Assembly: GCF_003634635.1 (NCBI RefSeq)
Contig: NZ_RBJB01000003.1
Span: 124,001 to 188,000, forward strand
DNA: 64,000 nucleotides
From: Marinobacter nauticus
GTDB taxonomy: Bacteria; Pseudomonadota; Gammaproteobacteria; Pseudomonadales; Oleiphilaceae
Reading direction: 5' to 3'
Part shown: one piece after another, positions 40,063 to 50,196 of the stretch
Layout: every line of letters begins with the position of its first letter
Position numbering within the stretch: the stretch's first letter is position 1
Position numbers and translations under genes: made by a program
Notes under the pieces: model-generated
Database searches by the model: none
Told to the model about the DNA's origin: nothing
What the model saw: only the letters and a program-made list of their open reading frames with translations

Positions 40063-40881
40063 TCACTTTCGCCAGTAGAGCCATCCTGCTACATAACTTG
40101 CTGACACCAGGCCATCCGCGCTCGTCGGATAGGCACGACACATCGCCCGAAAGCGCCCCGGCGCCGTCACCGTCCGCCGGCGCTCTTCCCCTTTAAACAC
40201 CGCCCCGAGTTCTTTCAACTCACGATTGAGGTGCATGGGCGACTGGTACGGCAGTGAGATGGTTTCAGTAACCTGTTTTGCGTTTGGCAGAACCGTCTCC
40301 ACGAGGGCTTTCCACTGCGTTTCCGGAACAAAGCGGTTTACGTGCGCCTGTCCCGGATCGGCCTCGGCCCAGGCCTGCTTCAATTCAGACAAGGTGCCGT
40401 CTAGCAGTGTCGATATGGCCAGTCGTCCGCCAGGCCTGAGAATTCTGCGGCACTCCCGAAGGATCAGTTCCGGCCGGGCGCTCCACTGAATCATCAGATT
40501 ACTGAAGATCAGGTCAACGCTGTTATCCGCCAACGGAATCTGTTCGGCATCAGCGTGTAGCCAGTAGATTGCTCCCGGGCTCCGATTCGCAGCCTCAGCC
40601 AGCATGCCTGGTGAAAGGTCTGCGCCGGTAACTGCGGAATGGGGGTATTGCTCCGCTAACTTCCGGCTAAACCAGCCGGTTCCGCAGCCCAAATCAAGAA
40701 CCGATTCGGGCACTGGCGTGTCTGCAAGCTCGGCGAGCATGGCGTCGCCCATGATTTTCTGTAGGCGGGATGCACCGTCGTAGGTGGCACTGGCGCCCCC
40801 GAACCCCCGGGCGATGGACTGCTTGCTTCCGGTTCCGCCTTCCGCCTGAGCCGCTGGTTCGATTCGGGTATAGATGGTCAT
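40063..40881 (-). CDS. bioC: Malonyl-ACP O-methyltransferase
   Basis: 272 aa. Class I SAM-dependent methyltransferase with VLDLGCGTGWFS (motif I, about 63-74) and a BioC-type C-terminus. It methylates malonyl-ACP to start pimelate synthesis. Its ATG overlaps the bioF stop by 4 bases. bioH, often found between bioF and bioC in pseudomonads, is not here. Confidence 0.94.
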   Translation of the reverse strand: MTIYTRIEPAAQAEGGTGSKQSIARGFGGASATYDGASRLQKIMGDAMLAELADTPVPESVLDLGCGTGWFSRKLAEQYPHSAVTGADLSPGMLAEAANRSPGAIYWLHADAEQIPLADNSVDLIFSNLMIQWSARPELILRECRRILRPGGRLAISTLLDGTLSELKQAWAEADPGQAHVNRFVPETQWKALVETVLPNAKQVTETISLPYQSPMHLNRELKELGAVFKGEERRRTVTAPGRFRAMCRAYPTSADGLVSASYVAGWLYWRK

Positions 40882-42062
40882 AGTGCTGGCTCCCGGGCCA
40901 CGGCCTCACTCAGGATGGAACGGCTCTTCGCCAGGGCCTGCAGCAAACGGTCAACATCGGCTTCGGTATGGGCGGCGCTGAGCGTAACCCGCAAGCGGGC
41001 CTCGCCCTCCGGCACCGTGGGCGGCCGTATCGCCGTTACCAGCAGCCCCTCATCCTCCAGTGCGCGGCTGAGCGCCAACGCGGTCCAATTATTTCCGATC
41101 ATGATGGGCTGAATGGGCGTTCGGGATGACATCAGCTCATAACCCAGATCCTGAGCACCTGCCCTGAATTGCTGAATCAACGCGTCAAGATGAGCGCGTC
41201 GCTCATCACCGCTCTCAACAGCATCCAGGCTGGCGCAGGTTGCCGCGGCCAGTGCAGGCGGCATGGCGGTGGTGTAGATATAGGTCCGCGCCTTCTGTAC
41301 CAGGTAGTCAATCAACACGTCAGAGCCAGCGACAAAGGCCCCGGAGGTTCCCACGCCCTTGCCCAGAGTACCGATCAACACCGGCACATCCTCCTGGCAC
41401 AACCCGGCTTCCAGCACGCTCCCCCGGCCCTGTGGCCCGAGAACACCAATGCCATGGGCATCGTCCACCACCAGAAGCGCATCGTGAGCCTTACAGACGC
41501 GAGCCAGTTCCGTGAGTGGCGCAATGTCTCCATCCATGCTGAACACGCCATCGGTAACCACCAGTTTGTGGCCGGAGGTTGCTGAGAGCATGGCTTCCAA
41601 CGCGGCCACATCACCGTGAGCATAGCGGCGCACGCGGGCACGGCTGAGAATGCAGCCGTCAATGATCGAAGCGTGATTCAGTCGATCCGAGAAAATGGTA
41701 TCGCCACGGCCCGCCAGTGCGGAAATGACACCCATGTTTGCCATGTACCCGGTGGAAAAAAACAGCGCCGAACTCCGCCGAGTGAACGCTGCCAGCCTCT
41801 GCTCAAGGCGATGATGGGCCTCGTGGTGGCCGCAAACCAGATGCGAAGCAGCTCCGCCCAGGCCCACTTCCGGCAGCGCTTGCTCCAGCGCCCGCATGTT
41901 TTCGCCATGACTGGCCAGGCCCAGATAGTCGTTACTGCAGAACGACAGCAACGACCGGCCATCCGCCGTCAGCGTCGGCTGCTGGGGGCCGGCGATCAGG
42001 CGGCGGGTTCTGTACAACCCGGCCTGCTTTCGTTCTTCTATCTCTTTGGCGAAGTCACGCAT
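40878..42062 (-). CDS. bioF: 8-amino-7-oxononanoate synthase
   Basis: 394 aa, alpha-oxoamine synthase family (PLP type I fold). The Schiff-base lysine is in IGTLGKGVGTSG, and LLVVDDAHGIGVLG holds the PLP-ring Asp and His. It condenses pimeloyl-ACP with alanine. It begins 6 bases after bioB. Confidence 0.96.
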   Translation of the reverse strand: MRDFAKEIEERKQAGLYRTRRLIAGPQQPTLTADGRSLLSFCSNDYLGLASHGENMRALEQALPEVGLGGAASHLVCGHHEAHHRLEQRLAAFTRRSSALFFSTGYMANMGVISALAGRGDTIFSDRLNHASIIDGCILSRARVRRYAHGDVAALEAMLSATSGHKLVVTDGVFSMDGDIAPLTELARVCKAHDALLVVDDAHGIGVLGPQGRGSVLEAGLCQEDVPVLIGTLGKGVGTSGAFVAGSDVLIDYLVQKARTYIYTTAMPPALAAATCASLDAVESGDERRAHLDALIQQFRAGAQDLGYELMSSRTPIQPIMIGNNWTALALSRALEDEGLLVTAIRPPTVPEGEARLRVTLSAAHTEADVDRLLQALAKSRSILSEAVAREPAL

Positions 42063-42068
42063 GCGGAA

Positions 42069-43127
42069 TCACGCAGACTCCCGGGTCGCGTCGTAAAACA
42101 TGTGCCGTGTGGCCTCATATTCCACCGCCTCGGCAATGGCCTCTTCCTCCTGCTCCTCGGTAACGCACTGCTCCCGCTGCTCCGGCCGGATGCCCAGCTT
42201 GCGGAACAACTGCATGTCCGCATCCGCCTCCGGGTTCGAGGTGGTCAGCAGTTTCTCACCGTAGAAAATGGAGTTGGCTCCCGCCATGAAACAGAGTGCC
42301 TGCATCTGCTCATTCATCTGCTCACGGCCCGCGGACAAGCGTACATGGGAAGCCGGCATCATGATTCGGGCGACGGCGATAATGCGAATGAAATCAAATG
42401 GGTCCAGATCTTCCACATCTTCCAGCGGCGTGCCCTTCACCTTCACCAGCATATTTACCGGTACACTCTCGGGGTGCTGGGGTAGGTTGGCCAGCTGAAC
42501 CAGAAGACCAACGCGGTCATCCTCATCTTCACCCATACCCATGATGCCGCCGCAACAGACCTTCATGCCGGCCTTGCGCACGTTATCGAGCGTATCAAGA
42601 CGGTCCTGGTAGGTACGGGTCGTGATGATGTGGTTATAGTATTTCTCGGAGGTATCCAGGTTGTGGTTGTAGTAATCCAGGCCGGCATCTGCCAGCTCCC
42701 GGGCTTCCTCTTCTTTGAGCATGCCCAGTGTCATACAGGTTTCCAGGCCCAGGGATTTCACCTGGCGGACCATATCCAGAACGTAGGGCATGTCTTTCTT
42801 TGACGGGCTACGCCAGGCGGCACCCATGCAGAACCGGGATGCCCCTTTTTCTCTGGCAACGCGGGCCTCAGCCACCACCTTCTCGATTTCCAGCAGCTTC
42901 TCCTTTTCAAGCCCGGTGTTGTAATGACCACTCTGCGGGCAATACTTGCAGTCTTCAGGGCAGGCACCGGTCTTGATCGAGAGCAGCGTGCTCACCTGAA
43001 CCTCATTCGGGTCAAAGTGCTCCCGGTGGATGCTCTGGGCGCGAAACAGAAGATCATTGAACGGAAGATTGAAAAGCTCGCGAGCTTCCTGAAGCGTCCA
43101 GTCGTGGCGGGTAGCGGTGGCAGTCAT
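42069..43127 (-). CDS. bioB: Biotin synthase
   Basis: 352 aa. Radical-SAM CxxxCxxC in [14 protein letters not shown] (about 55-68), plus later conserved Cys residues in the GGIMGMGE and [11 protein letters not shown] regions for the [2Fe-2S] sulfur donor. It converts dethiobiotin to biotin. AGGA lies 7 bases before ATG 43127. First gene of bioBFCD, controlled from the BirA-type operator upstream. Confidence 0.97.
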   Translation of the reverse strand: MTATATRHDWTLQEARELFNLPFNDLLFRAQSIHREHFDPNEVQVSTLLSIKTGACPEDCKYCPQSGHYNTGLEKEKLLEIEKVVAEARVAREKGASRFCMGAAWRSPSKKDMPYVLDMVRQVKSLGLETCMTLGMLKEEEARELADAGLDYYNHNLDTSEKYYNHIITTRTYQDRLDTLDNVRKAGMKVCCGGIMGMGEDEDDRVGLLVQLANLPQHPESVPVNMLVKVKGTPLEDVEDLDPFDFIRIIAVARIMMPASHVRLSAGREQMNEQMQALCFMAGANSIFYGEKLLTTSNPEADADMQLFRKLGIRPEQREQCVTEEQEEEAIAEAVEYEATRHMFYDATRESA

Positions 43128-43178
43128 GTGAGAGTCCTGTTAACCTTTCCGGGATTTTTGGTTTACGGATAAACCGCG

Positions 43179-43231
43179 ATGATAAACGGACTGATCTCGC
43201 TGTCAACCTTGACAAAGGTTAAGGTTAACAA
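43179..43231 (-). promoter_or_regulatory. bioB promoter overlapped by a BirA operator
   Basis: CTGTCAACC-N14-GGTTAACAA (43200-43231) matches the E. coli BirA operator TTGT(A/C)AACC-N14-16-GGTT(G/T)ACAA. On the minus strand it reads TTGTTAACC-N14-GGTTGACAG. A minus-strand promoter TTGACA (43206-43201), 16 bases, TATCAT (43184-43179) has its -35 inside the right half-site, so BirA-biotinyl-AMP binding should block bioB transcription. The site also overlaps the comF start region. Confidence 0.85.
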
Positions 43232-43907
43232 CTCAAGACGCGCCGGACGCTGCGTCACCTGCCTCGCAGGCGCTGCCCAGGATGGCCTTTGCCAGGACTG
43301 CCGGAACGACCTGCCCGCCAACCGCTGGTGCTGCCAGACCTGCGCGCTGCCCTTGCCCTTTCCAACCCCGGATGGACGTTGTGGCGAATGCCAGGCCTCA
43401 CCACCGTGCTATAGCCGTTCGCTGATCCCCTGGCGTTACCAGTTCCCGGTTGATGGCATGATCGGCCGCTACAAATACCACGGCCAGCACAAATTCGCGC
43501 GACCATTACTGGCGGGTTTTACCGACTACATTGAGCATCATCTGGCAACCGAGGGCCGGCCGCAGGTTCTGATCCCCGCCCCCATGCACTGGACCCGGCG
43601 CTGGCAACGGGGCTTCAATCAGGCCCAGGATATTGCCGAGGCGGTGGGAAGGCGGCTGGACCTGCCTGTCAACGCCCGTCTGGTGCGACGAACGCGACGA
43701 GTTCACGCACAACGGAAACTGAACCGGACAAGCCGACTGGCCAATCTTCAGGGGCTGTTTGAGGTTACCGGACCGGTGCCGGCAAATGTCGCCATTGTCG
43801 ATGATGTGGTCACCACCGGAGCCACCGTTCGCGAGCTGGCATCGGTGCTGACCAGAGCGGGAGCCAGGGACATCCAGGTCTGGGCACTGGCGCGCACACC
43901 CGGCTGA
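43179..43907 (+). CDS. ComF-family phosphoribosyltransferase-like protein (GntX type)
   Basis: About 242 aa. Paired cysteines near the N-terminus (CVTC, CQDC, CCQTC, CGEC) resemble the zinc-finger lead of ComF/GntX. The PRT domain follows with RGFNQAQDIA and the PRPP loop VAIVDDVVTTGATV. Related to DNA uptake in competent species and to carbon use (GntX); the role here is unknown. ATG 43179 or TTG 43209 may be the start. Both fall within the bioB promoter/BirA operator, so BirA may influence this gene too. Convergent with the next gene, with the two stop codons abutting. Confidence 0.85.
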   Translation: MINGLISLSTLTKVKVNNSRRAGRCVTCLAGAAQDGLCQDCRNDLPANRWCCQTCALPLPFPTPDGRCGECQASPPCYSRSLIPWRYQFPVDGMIGRYKYHGQHKFARPLLAGFTDYIEHHLATEGRPQVLIPAPMHWTRRWQRGFNQAQDIAEAVGRRLDLPVNARLVRRTRRVHAQRKLNRTSRLANLQGLFEVTGPVPANVAIVDDVVTTGATVRELASVLTRAGARDIQVWALARTPG

Positions 43908-45020
43908 TCAATTGTCCAGTTTTGTCAGCACGTGTCCGGCGATGGCCAGACAGGAGGTGAGTCCGGGCGACTCAATCCCGAACAGATTGACCAGGCCACC
44001 AACACCATGGTCCTCAGGGCCATCGATGCGGAAATCCGCAAAGCCGCCATCCGGGCCCGCCAGTTTAGGGCGAATGCCCGCATAAGCCGGCTGCAGACGG
44101 GCCTCGTCCAGGGACGGCCACCAGCGCCGGATACTGTCGGCAAATCCACGAACACGCTGCGGATCGACCCGATAGCTTTCCTCGTCTATCCATTCCACAT
44201 CCGGCCCAAACCTGGCCTGGCCAGCCAGATCGAGAGTCAGATGAATGCCGAGTCCACCGGGTTCGGGTATGGGATAGATCAGCGTATTGAATGGATGGCG
44301 GCCACTGAAGCTGAAATAAACACCACGGGCCAACCATTTTTTCGGCCGCGCACGCTCTGGCAACCCCGACCACAGCCCCGCAAGTGCCGGGGCACCAAGT
44401 CCAGCGGCGTTAATCACCTCCCGAGCCTTCAGTAACAGATCTCCGGCTTCACCCACCTTAAGAACATGCCCCTCAGGACCGGATTCGGCAGACACCACCG
44501 GGCTGTTGAACGCAATCTGGCCACCGGCGTCTTCCAGTTCACCCTGCAGCGCCAGCATCAGGCCATGGCTGTCCACAATCCCGGTTTCCGAAGACCAGAG
44601 CCCGGCAGTGGCCCGGATTGAGGGCAATTGGCACGCCATCGCGGCGCCCTCATATAACGCCAGGGACACACCGTTTCGGCCCGCCTGCGCCTGAATGCCA
44701 ACAAGACGTTCGGCCTGCGCGGCATCACTGGCGATGATCCACTTGCCGCATTTTCGGTGCGCCACTTTGTGGCTGGCGCAGTATTCATAGAGCTGTTGTC
44801 GGCCTTCCACGCACAGCCGGGCTTTGAGGGAGCGCTCCGGGTAATAGATTCCGGCATGAATGACTTCGCTGTTGCGAGAGGATATGCCTTCACCAATGGC
44901 GGCACCGGCTTCCAGCACCAGCACCTCCCGCCCGGAACGGGCCAGCGCCCGCGCAATGGCAAGCCCGACCACGCCGGCACCGATCACCACGGTCTGTATA
45001 CTGAACTGCTCCTGGGCCAC
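43908..45020 (-). CDS. FAD-dependent oxidoreductase (DAO / L-2-hydroxyglutarate oxidase-like)
   Basis: 370 aa. N-terminal Rossmann motif VVIGAGVVGLAIARALARSG with a following acidic LVLEAG, then SSRNSEVIHAGIYYPERSLKA, typical of the L-2-hydroxyglutarate oxidase branch. The C-terminal PAYAGIRPKLAG and NLFGIESPGLTSCLAIA complete the DAO fold. Substrate is inferred (a 2-hydroxy acid or similar) and could differ. No cytoplasmic partner is adjacent. Confidence 0.87.
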   Translation of the reverse strand: MAQEQFSIQTVVIGAGVVGLAIARALARSGREVLVLEAGAAIGEGISSRNSEVIHAGIYYPERSLKARLCVEGRQQLYEYCASHKVAHRKCGKWIIASDAAQAERLVGIQAQAGRNGVSLALYEGAAMACQLPSIRATAGLWSSETGIVDSHGLMLALQGELEDAGGQIAFNSPVVSAESGPEGHVLKVGEAGDLLLKAREVINAAGLGAPALAGLWSGLPERARPKKWLARGVYFSFSGRHPFNTLIYPIPEPGGLGIHLTLDLAGQARFGPDVEWIDEESYRVDPQRVRGFADSIRRWWPSLDEARLQPAYAGIRPKLAGPDGGFADFRIDGPEDHGVGGLVNLFGIESPGLTSCLAIAGHVLTKLDN

Positions 45021-45102
45021 TCTGCTTTCCTCTACCCGGTTCTCTGGTCGGGAAATTACCGCAGATCAACGCCGGTTGCATTACCTGCCCGCCAAGAACC
45101 GT

Positions 45103-45108
45103 TATACT
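45103..45108 (+). promoter_or_regulatory. -10 box for the 45144 gene
   Basis: TATACT lies 36 bases before ATG 45144, with TTACCT 16 bases upstream as a weak -35. It probably drives the 45144 gene, srkA and the genes after them. Confidence 0.4.
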
Positions 45109-45143
45109 TGCCCCAAGACAGAACGAACGCAGGGAGCCTGGCG

Positions 45144-45566
45144 ATGTCTGATCGAAAACAGTTTATTACCGTTATGGTGGTTGCCGCGCTTTTTGTCGGC
45201 TGGATTGGCTGGCGCGGCTTTGAAGTGACCCACCTGAACGCGCAACTGAAAGAAGACAGAACCGTCGCCAGTTACCCGTACCAGCACCGGGTATTGCGGG
45301 TAGAGGGAGATACTGCCGTCATCAGTTCTCTTCGATCCCACTCGGTATCGACCCAGAAGGCCCTGACCGCCGTGTTCCCGGGCATGCGCCATCTGGCGGA
45401 TACCCATCGTGAATGGCAGAAAGCTGAACGGGAGCTTGCTCAGGTTCAGGCCAGAGCCGGGGATCTTGTCCTGGCCACCGGGCGGGTCAACCGCATTCGC
45501 TGGGAGCTGGACGAAAACTGGTACCATCTGCAATCCATGAAAACCCGATACGACACCACATTCTGA
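45144..45566 (+). CDS. Small membrane-anchored protein, function unknown
   Basis: 140 aa. One N-terminal membrane helix (about 7-22, FITVMVVAALFVGWIGW), then a soluble domain with a helical stretch (HREWQKAERELAQVQARAG). No family is recognised. AGGGAG stands 7 bases before ATG 45144. Longer upstream starts run antisense through the FAD oxidoreductase and are rejected. srkA begins 5 bases after its stop, so the two are cotranscribed. Topology suggests a periplasm-facing domain. Confidence 0.75.
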   Translation: MSDRKQFITVMVVAALFVGWIGWRGFEVTHLNAQLKEDRTVASYPYQHRVLRVEGDTAVISSLRSHSVSTQKALTAVFPGMRHLADTHREWQKAERELAQVQARAGDLVLATGRVNRIRWELDENWYHLQSMKTRYDTTF

Positions 45567-45571
45567 GCCCT

Positions 45572-46591
45572 ATGCAGACTGAACCTCCGGCGATCACCCC
45601 GTCCTCGCATCCCTACGATGCCCTCACCCCGGAAGTCATTCTGGATGCCATTGAGGCGGAGGGATTCGAGGTCAACGGCCGGCTCTTTGCCCTGAACAGC
45701 TATGAGAACCGCGTCTATCAGGTCGGCATTGAAGACCAGCCACCGGTAATTGCCAAATTCTACCGTCCAGACCGCTGGCCGGATTCGGCGATTCTGGAAG
45801 AACACGAATTCACCCTGTCACTGCAGGAGGCCGGAGTTCCAGTGGTTGCCCCTTTGGTGCTGCCGGGCGGGCATTCCCTCGGCCAGTATGGGGATTTCAG
45901 ATTCGCGGTATTTCCGCAGCGCGGCGGCCAGGCCCCGGATACCAGTGTGACCGACACCCTGTATCGACTTGGCCAGTGGCTGGGGCAGATTCACAACATT
46001 GGTGCCCTTAAACCCTTTGAGCACAGGCCCGGGTTTGATCTGTTGGCGGGGCTGGAACAGAACAACCAGGTGCTGGTGGAAGGTAACTGGATTCCCGATG
46101 ATCTCAAACCGGCCTGGAACTCCCTGATTCCGGACCTGATCGCCAACTGCCGCGAACGGATAGCCGAAGCCGGCCCGGTAGACACCTTACGTATTCACGG
46201 TGATTGTCACGCCGGCAACATACTGTGCCGGGATGAAACCATGCTGTTTGTGGATCTGGACGACTGCCGCACGGGTCCGGCGGTTCAGGACATGTGGCTG
46301 CTTCTGAACGGAGACGCCAGTGAACGGGGCGCCCAGCTTGGCGAATTGCTTGAAGGCTATGAAATGTTCCGGGATTTCAATCGTCGCGAACGCCACCTGA
46401 TTGAACCCTTGCGATGCTACCGGCAGATCACCCACTGCGCCTGGCTGGCAAGGCGCTGGGAAGATCCGGCGTTTCCGAGATTCTTCCCCTGGTTTTCACA
46501 GCCGCGTTTCTGGTCAGACCAGATCCTGTCTTTACGGGAACAGCTGGCCGCGTTACAGGAACCGGCCATCAGCCTGCCGGGCCAATTCTGA
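45572..46591 (+). CDS. srkA: Stress response kinase A (SrkA/YihE-like)
   Basis: 339 aa, aminoglycoside-phosphotransferase/choline-kinase fold. Features: ENRVYQVGIE (nucleotide loop), the lysine in VIAKFYRPDRW, the catalytic loop LRIHGDCHAGNILC (Asp, Asn) and the metal site FVDLDDCRTGPAVQDMW. E. coli SrkA is a Ser/Thr kinase that counters MazF-linked death under stress. It follows the small 45144 gene by 5 bases. Confidence 0.9.
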   Translation: MQTEPPAITPSSHPYDALTPEVILDAIEAEGFEVNGRLFALNSYENRVYQVGIEDQPPVIAKFYRPDRWPDSAILEEHEFTLSLQEAGVPVVAPLVLPGGHSLGQYGDFRFAVFPQRGGQAPDTSVTDTLYRLGQWLGQIHNIGALKPFEHRPGFDLLAGLEQNNQVLVEGNWIPDDLKPAWNSLIPDLIANCRERIAEAGPVDTLRIHGDCHAGNILCRDETMLFVDLDDCRTGPAVQDMWLLLNGDASERGAQLGELLEGYEMFRDFNRRERHLIEPLRCYRQITHCAWLARRWEDPAFPRFFPWFSQPRFWSDQILSLREQLAALQEPAISLPGQF

Positions 46592-46611
46592 TTTTCCGAC
46601 ACGAGGTACCC

Positions 46612-46992
46612 ATGAGCGATAACGAACAGCGTTTCACAGCCAAGAGCCTGATTGTGACCGGAGTTGCTGCCATCGTCGGCACGGTACTGGTGCTGGAAGC
46701 GTCTGGCCGGATTGATCACTCCGACAACAAGGACCACGCTCCGGTGGGTGAATTTACCGCCATCCACGTCAAACCCGGCGAAACCTTCCGTATGTCCCGA
46801 AAATCCTCGGAGCTGCATGCCGTTTGTGAAAACGGTTACCTGGCCATTGCCGCTGACGTCGACCCATCCTTCCGGGGCATCCTGGTCGATTACAAGAACC
46901 GGGGGGTTCGCTGCGCACGGCCGTCCCCTACCGACAAGGATCTGGCGACACCTCGCCCCGATGAGCGCGAGGCCGGAGCGGGCGATGAGTAA
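46612..46992 (+). CDS. Small protein with one membrane helix, function unknown
   Basis: 126 aa from ATG 46612 (GAGG five bases before). An N-terminal helix (about 13-31, LIVTGVAAIVGTVLVLEAS) is followed by a soluble domain with two cysteines (about 73 and 102, HAVCENGYLAI and GVRCARP) that could pair in the periplasm. The tail is acidic and Pro-rich. No family is recognised. Its last codons overlap the cmoA start by 8 bases, tying it to cmoAB translation. Confidence 0.72.
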   Translation: MSDNEQRFTAKSLIVTGVAAIVGTVLVLEASGRIDHSDNKDHAPVGEFTAIHVKPGETFRMSRKSSELHAVCENGYLAIAADVDPSFRGILVDYKNRGVRCARPSPTDKDLATPRPDEREAGAGDE

Positions 46993-47737
46993 TCGTACGC
47001 CCCCGGAGCAACTGACCGACCGGTTATTTGCCACTGAGCGCAATCCCGAGGATTTTCGCTTTGACGCGTCCGTCGCCCGGGTGTTTCCGGACATGATCCG
47101 CCGCTCTGTCCCCGGCTACACCACCATCATCCCGATGATTGAGGTGATCACGGAACAGTACGTTCAGCCGGGCTCACATTGTTACGACCTGGGCTGCTCG
47201 CTCGGCGCGTCCACGCTTGCCATGCGCCATGGCATCCCCTACCCGGACTGCACCCTGGTGGGCGTGGATAACTCCGAGGCCATGATTGAGCGCTGCGAGC
47301 ATTATGTCGCCCTGGATGACCACGACCTGCCGGTAACACTACTCTGCGAGGACATCCTGAGCACCGAACTGAGCAATGCCTCAGTCACCACCCTGAACTT
47401 CACGCTGCAGTTCGTGCCGCCCGAGCAGCGGTTGGCCCTGCTGACCCGTATCGGCGACGCCACCCTGCCCGGCGGCGTGCTGGTTCTGTCCGAGAAGATC
47501 CGATTTGAATCCGACGCGGAACAGGCCATCCAGACCCGCCTTCATCACGAGTTCAAGCGGGCCAACGGCTATTCGGACCTGGAAATCAGCCAGAAGCGTG
47601 CCGCCATCGAGAAAGTACTGATCCCGGAAACCCTGGCAGACCACCGGGATCGATTGCAGCGCGCCGGCTTTGACCAGGTACTGGTGTGGTACCAGTGCTT
47701 CAACTTTGTCTCGATGCTGGCCATCAAGAACTCCTGA
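46985..47737 (+). CDS. cmoA: Carboxy-S-adenosyl-L-methionine synthase CmoA
   Basis: 250 aa. Methyltransferase fold with YDLGCSLGASTLAM (motif I) and VGVDNSEAMIERC. The end VLVWYQCFNFVSMLAIK is CmoA-specific. It makes Cx-SAM from SAM and prephenate. ATG 46985 has GGAG six bases before it and overlaps the preceding gene. cmoB follows after 22 bases. Confidence 0.95.
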   Translation: MSNRTPPEQLTDRLFATERNPEDFRFDASVARVFPDMIRRSVPGYTTIIPMIEVITEQYVQPGSHCYDLGCSLGASTLAMRHGIPYPDCTLVGVDNSEAMIERCEHYVALDDHDLPVTLLCEDILSTELSNASVTTLNFTLQFVPPEQRLALLTRIGDATLPGGVLVLSEKIRFESDAEQAIQTRLHHEFKRANGYSDLEISQKRAAIEKVLIPETLADHRDRLQRAGFDQVLVWYQCFNFVSMLAIKNS

Positions 47738-47759
47738 CTTATCCACCGAAAGACATACC

Positions 47760-48752
47760 ATGGCACTGTTTGACTGGCACAAGCACTTTGATCCCGTTCT
47801 TTCCTACCTGAACGAAACCGGTAACACCCGGTGGACCACAGCCCTGAAAGAACAACTCACTCGACGGTTTGAGGACAACCCCCACGGCGATATGGCACGC
47901 TGGCACAACGCACTGCAGTCCTTGCCAGACGTTGCCGATGCCAGGGTCGACCTGAATCAGTCTGCAATCACGTTGACCAGCCCCGGCGGCCTGGATCCAG
48001 ACGCCATGACCCGCCTTGAGAACGGATTACGGGGACTGATGCCCTGGCGTAAGGGCCCGTTCGATTTCTTCGGCACCTACATTGACACCGAATGGCGCTC
48101 AGACTGGAAATGGGACCGGGTAGCACCGCATCTGGCGGATCTGGCGGGGCGTACCATTCTGGATGTGGGCTGCGGCTCCGGCTACCATTGCTGGCGCATG
48201 GCTGGAGCGGGGGCCAGGCAGGTGATCGGCATCGACCCGGGGCTGTTGTTCATGTTCCAGTTCCTGGCGGTCAAAGGGTATCTGGGCCAGGCTCCGGTCG
48301 ATCTGCTCCCGGTGCGCATGGAAGACCTCCCGGCCGACATGGAATGCTTTGACACCACCTTCTCCATGGGCGTGCTGTATCATCGTCGTTCACCGCTGGA
48401 TCATCTGCTGGAACTCAAGGGCACGCTGCGTCGCGGCGGCGAACTGGTGCTGGAAACCCTGGTTGTAGACGGCCCGGAGGGCTACAGCCTGATGCCCGAA
48501 GACCGTTACGGCCAGATGCGCAACGTCTGGTTCTTGCCGAGCTGCCCGACCCTGCTCCGGTGGCTGGACAGAACCGGGTTCCGCAACGCCCGGGTGGTAG
48601 ACGTCAGTGAGACCACCACCGATGAGCAGCGCCAGACCGACTGGATGCGTTTCAATTCGCTGGCGGACTTTCTGGACCCAGACAATCCCTCGAAAACCAT
48701 TGAGGGCTACCCGGGCCCCAAGCGGGCGACACTGATCGCGGAAAAGCCCTGA
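47760..48752 (+). CDS. cmoB: tRNA U34 carboxymethyltransferase CmoB
   Basis: 330 aa, the standard length. SAM motif TILDVGCGSGYHCWRM (about 124-139); SMGVLYHRRSPLDHL and DRYGQMRNVWFLPS are family blocks. It transfers the carboxymethyl group of Cx-SAM to ho5U34, giving cmo5U34 in wobble tRNAs. End of the unit; a terminator follows. Confidence 0.96.
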   Translation: MALFDWHKHFDPVLSYLNETGNTRWTTALKEQLTRRFEDNPHGDMARWHNALQSLPDVADARVDLNQSAITLTSPGGLDPDAMTRLENGLRGLMPWRKGPFDFFGTYIDTEWRSDWKWDRVAPHLADLAGRTILDVGCGSGYHCWRMAGAGARQVIGIDPGLLFMFQFLAVKGYLGQAPVDLLPVRMEDLPADMECFDTTFSMGVLYHRRSPLDHLLELKGTLRRGGELVLETLVVDGPEGYSLMPEDRYGQMRNVWFLPSCPTLLRWLDRTGFRNARVVDVSETTTDEQRQTDWMRFNSLADFLDPDNPSKTIEGYPGPKRATLIAEKP

Positions 48753-48778
48753 CCCCCTGCACCGGAAAACCGGCACAA

Positions 48779-48814
48779 AAAAACCGCCTGGGGCATCCAC
48801 CACAGGCGGTTTTT
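48779..48814. terminator. Bidirectional intrinsic terminator between cmoB and purA
   Basis: AAAAACCGCCTG (48779-48790) pairs with CAGGCGGTTTTT (48803-48814), 12 bp, 12-base loop, with A and T runs on either side. Confidence 0.95.
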
Positions 48815-48828
48815 ATTAGCTTCTGAAC

Positions 48829-50133
<1,305 letters not shown>

Positions 50134-50196
50134 TCAATTCAGACGGGCCAGAAGCACACGCCCTGAAGATTTACCCCGGAAATTAAACAAAACGGC

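Noticed and set aside
43160..43175. Second BirA-like palindrome GGTTTA-cgga-TAAACC
   Set aside because: The half-sites point outward and the 4-base spacing does not fit BirA, which needs AACC-N14-16-GGTT.
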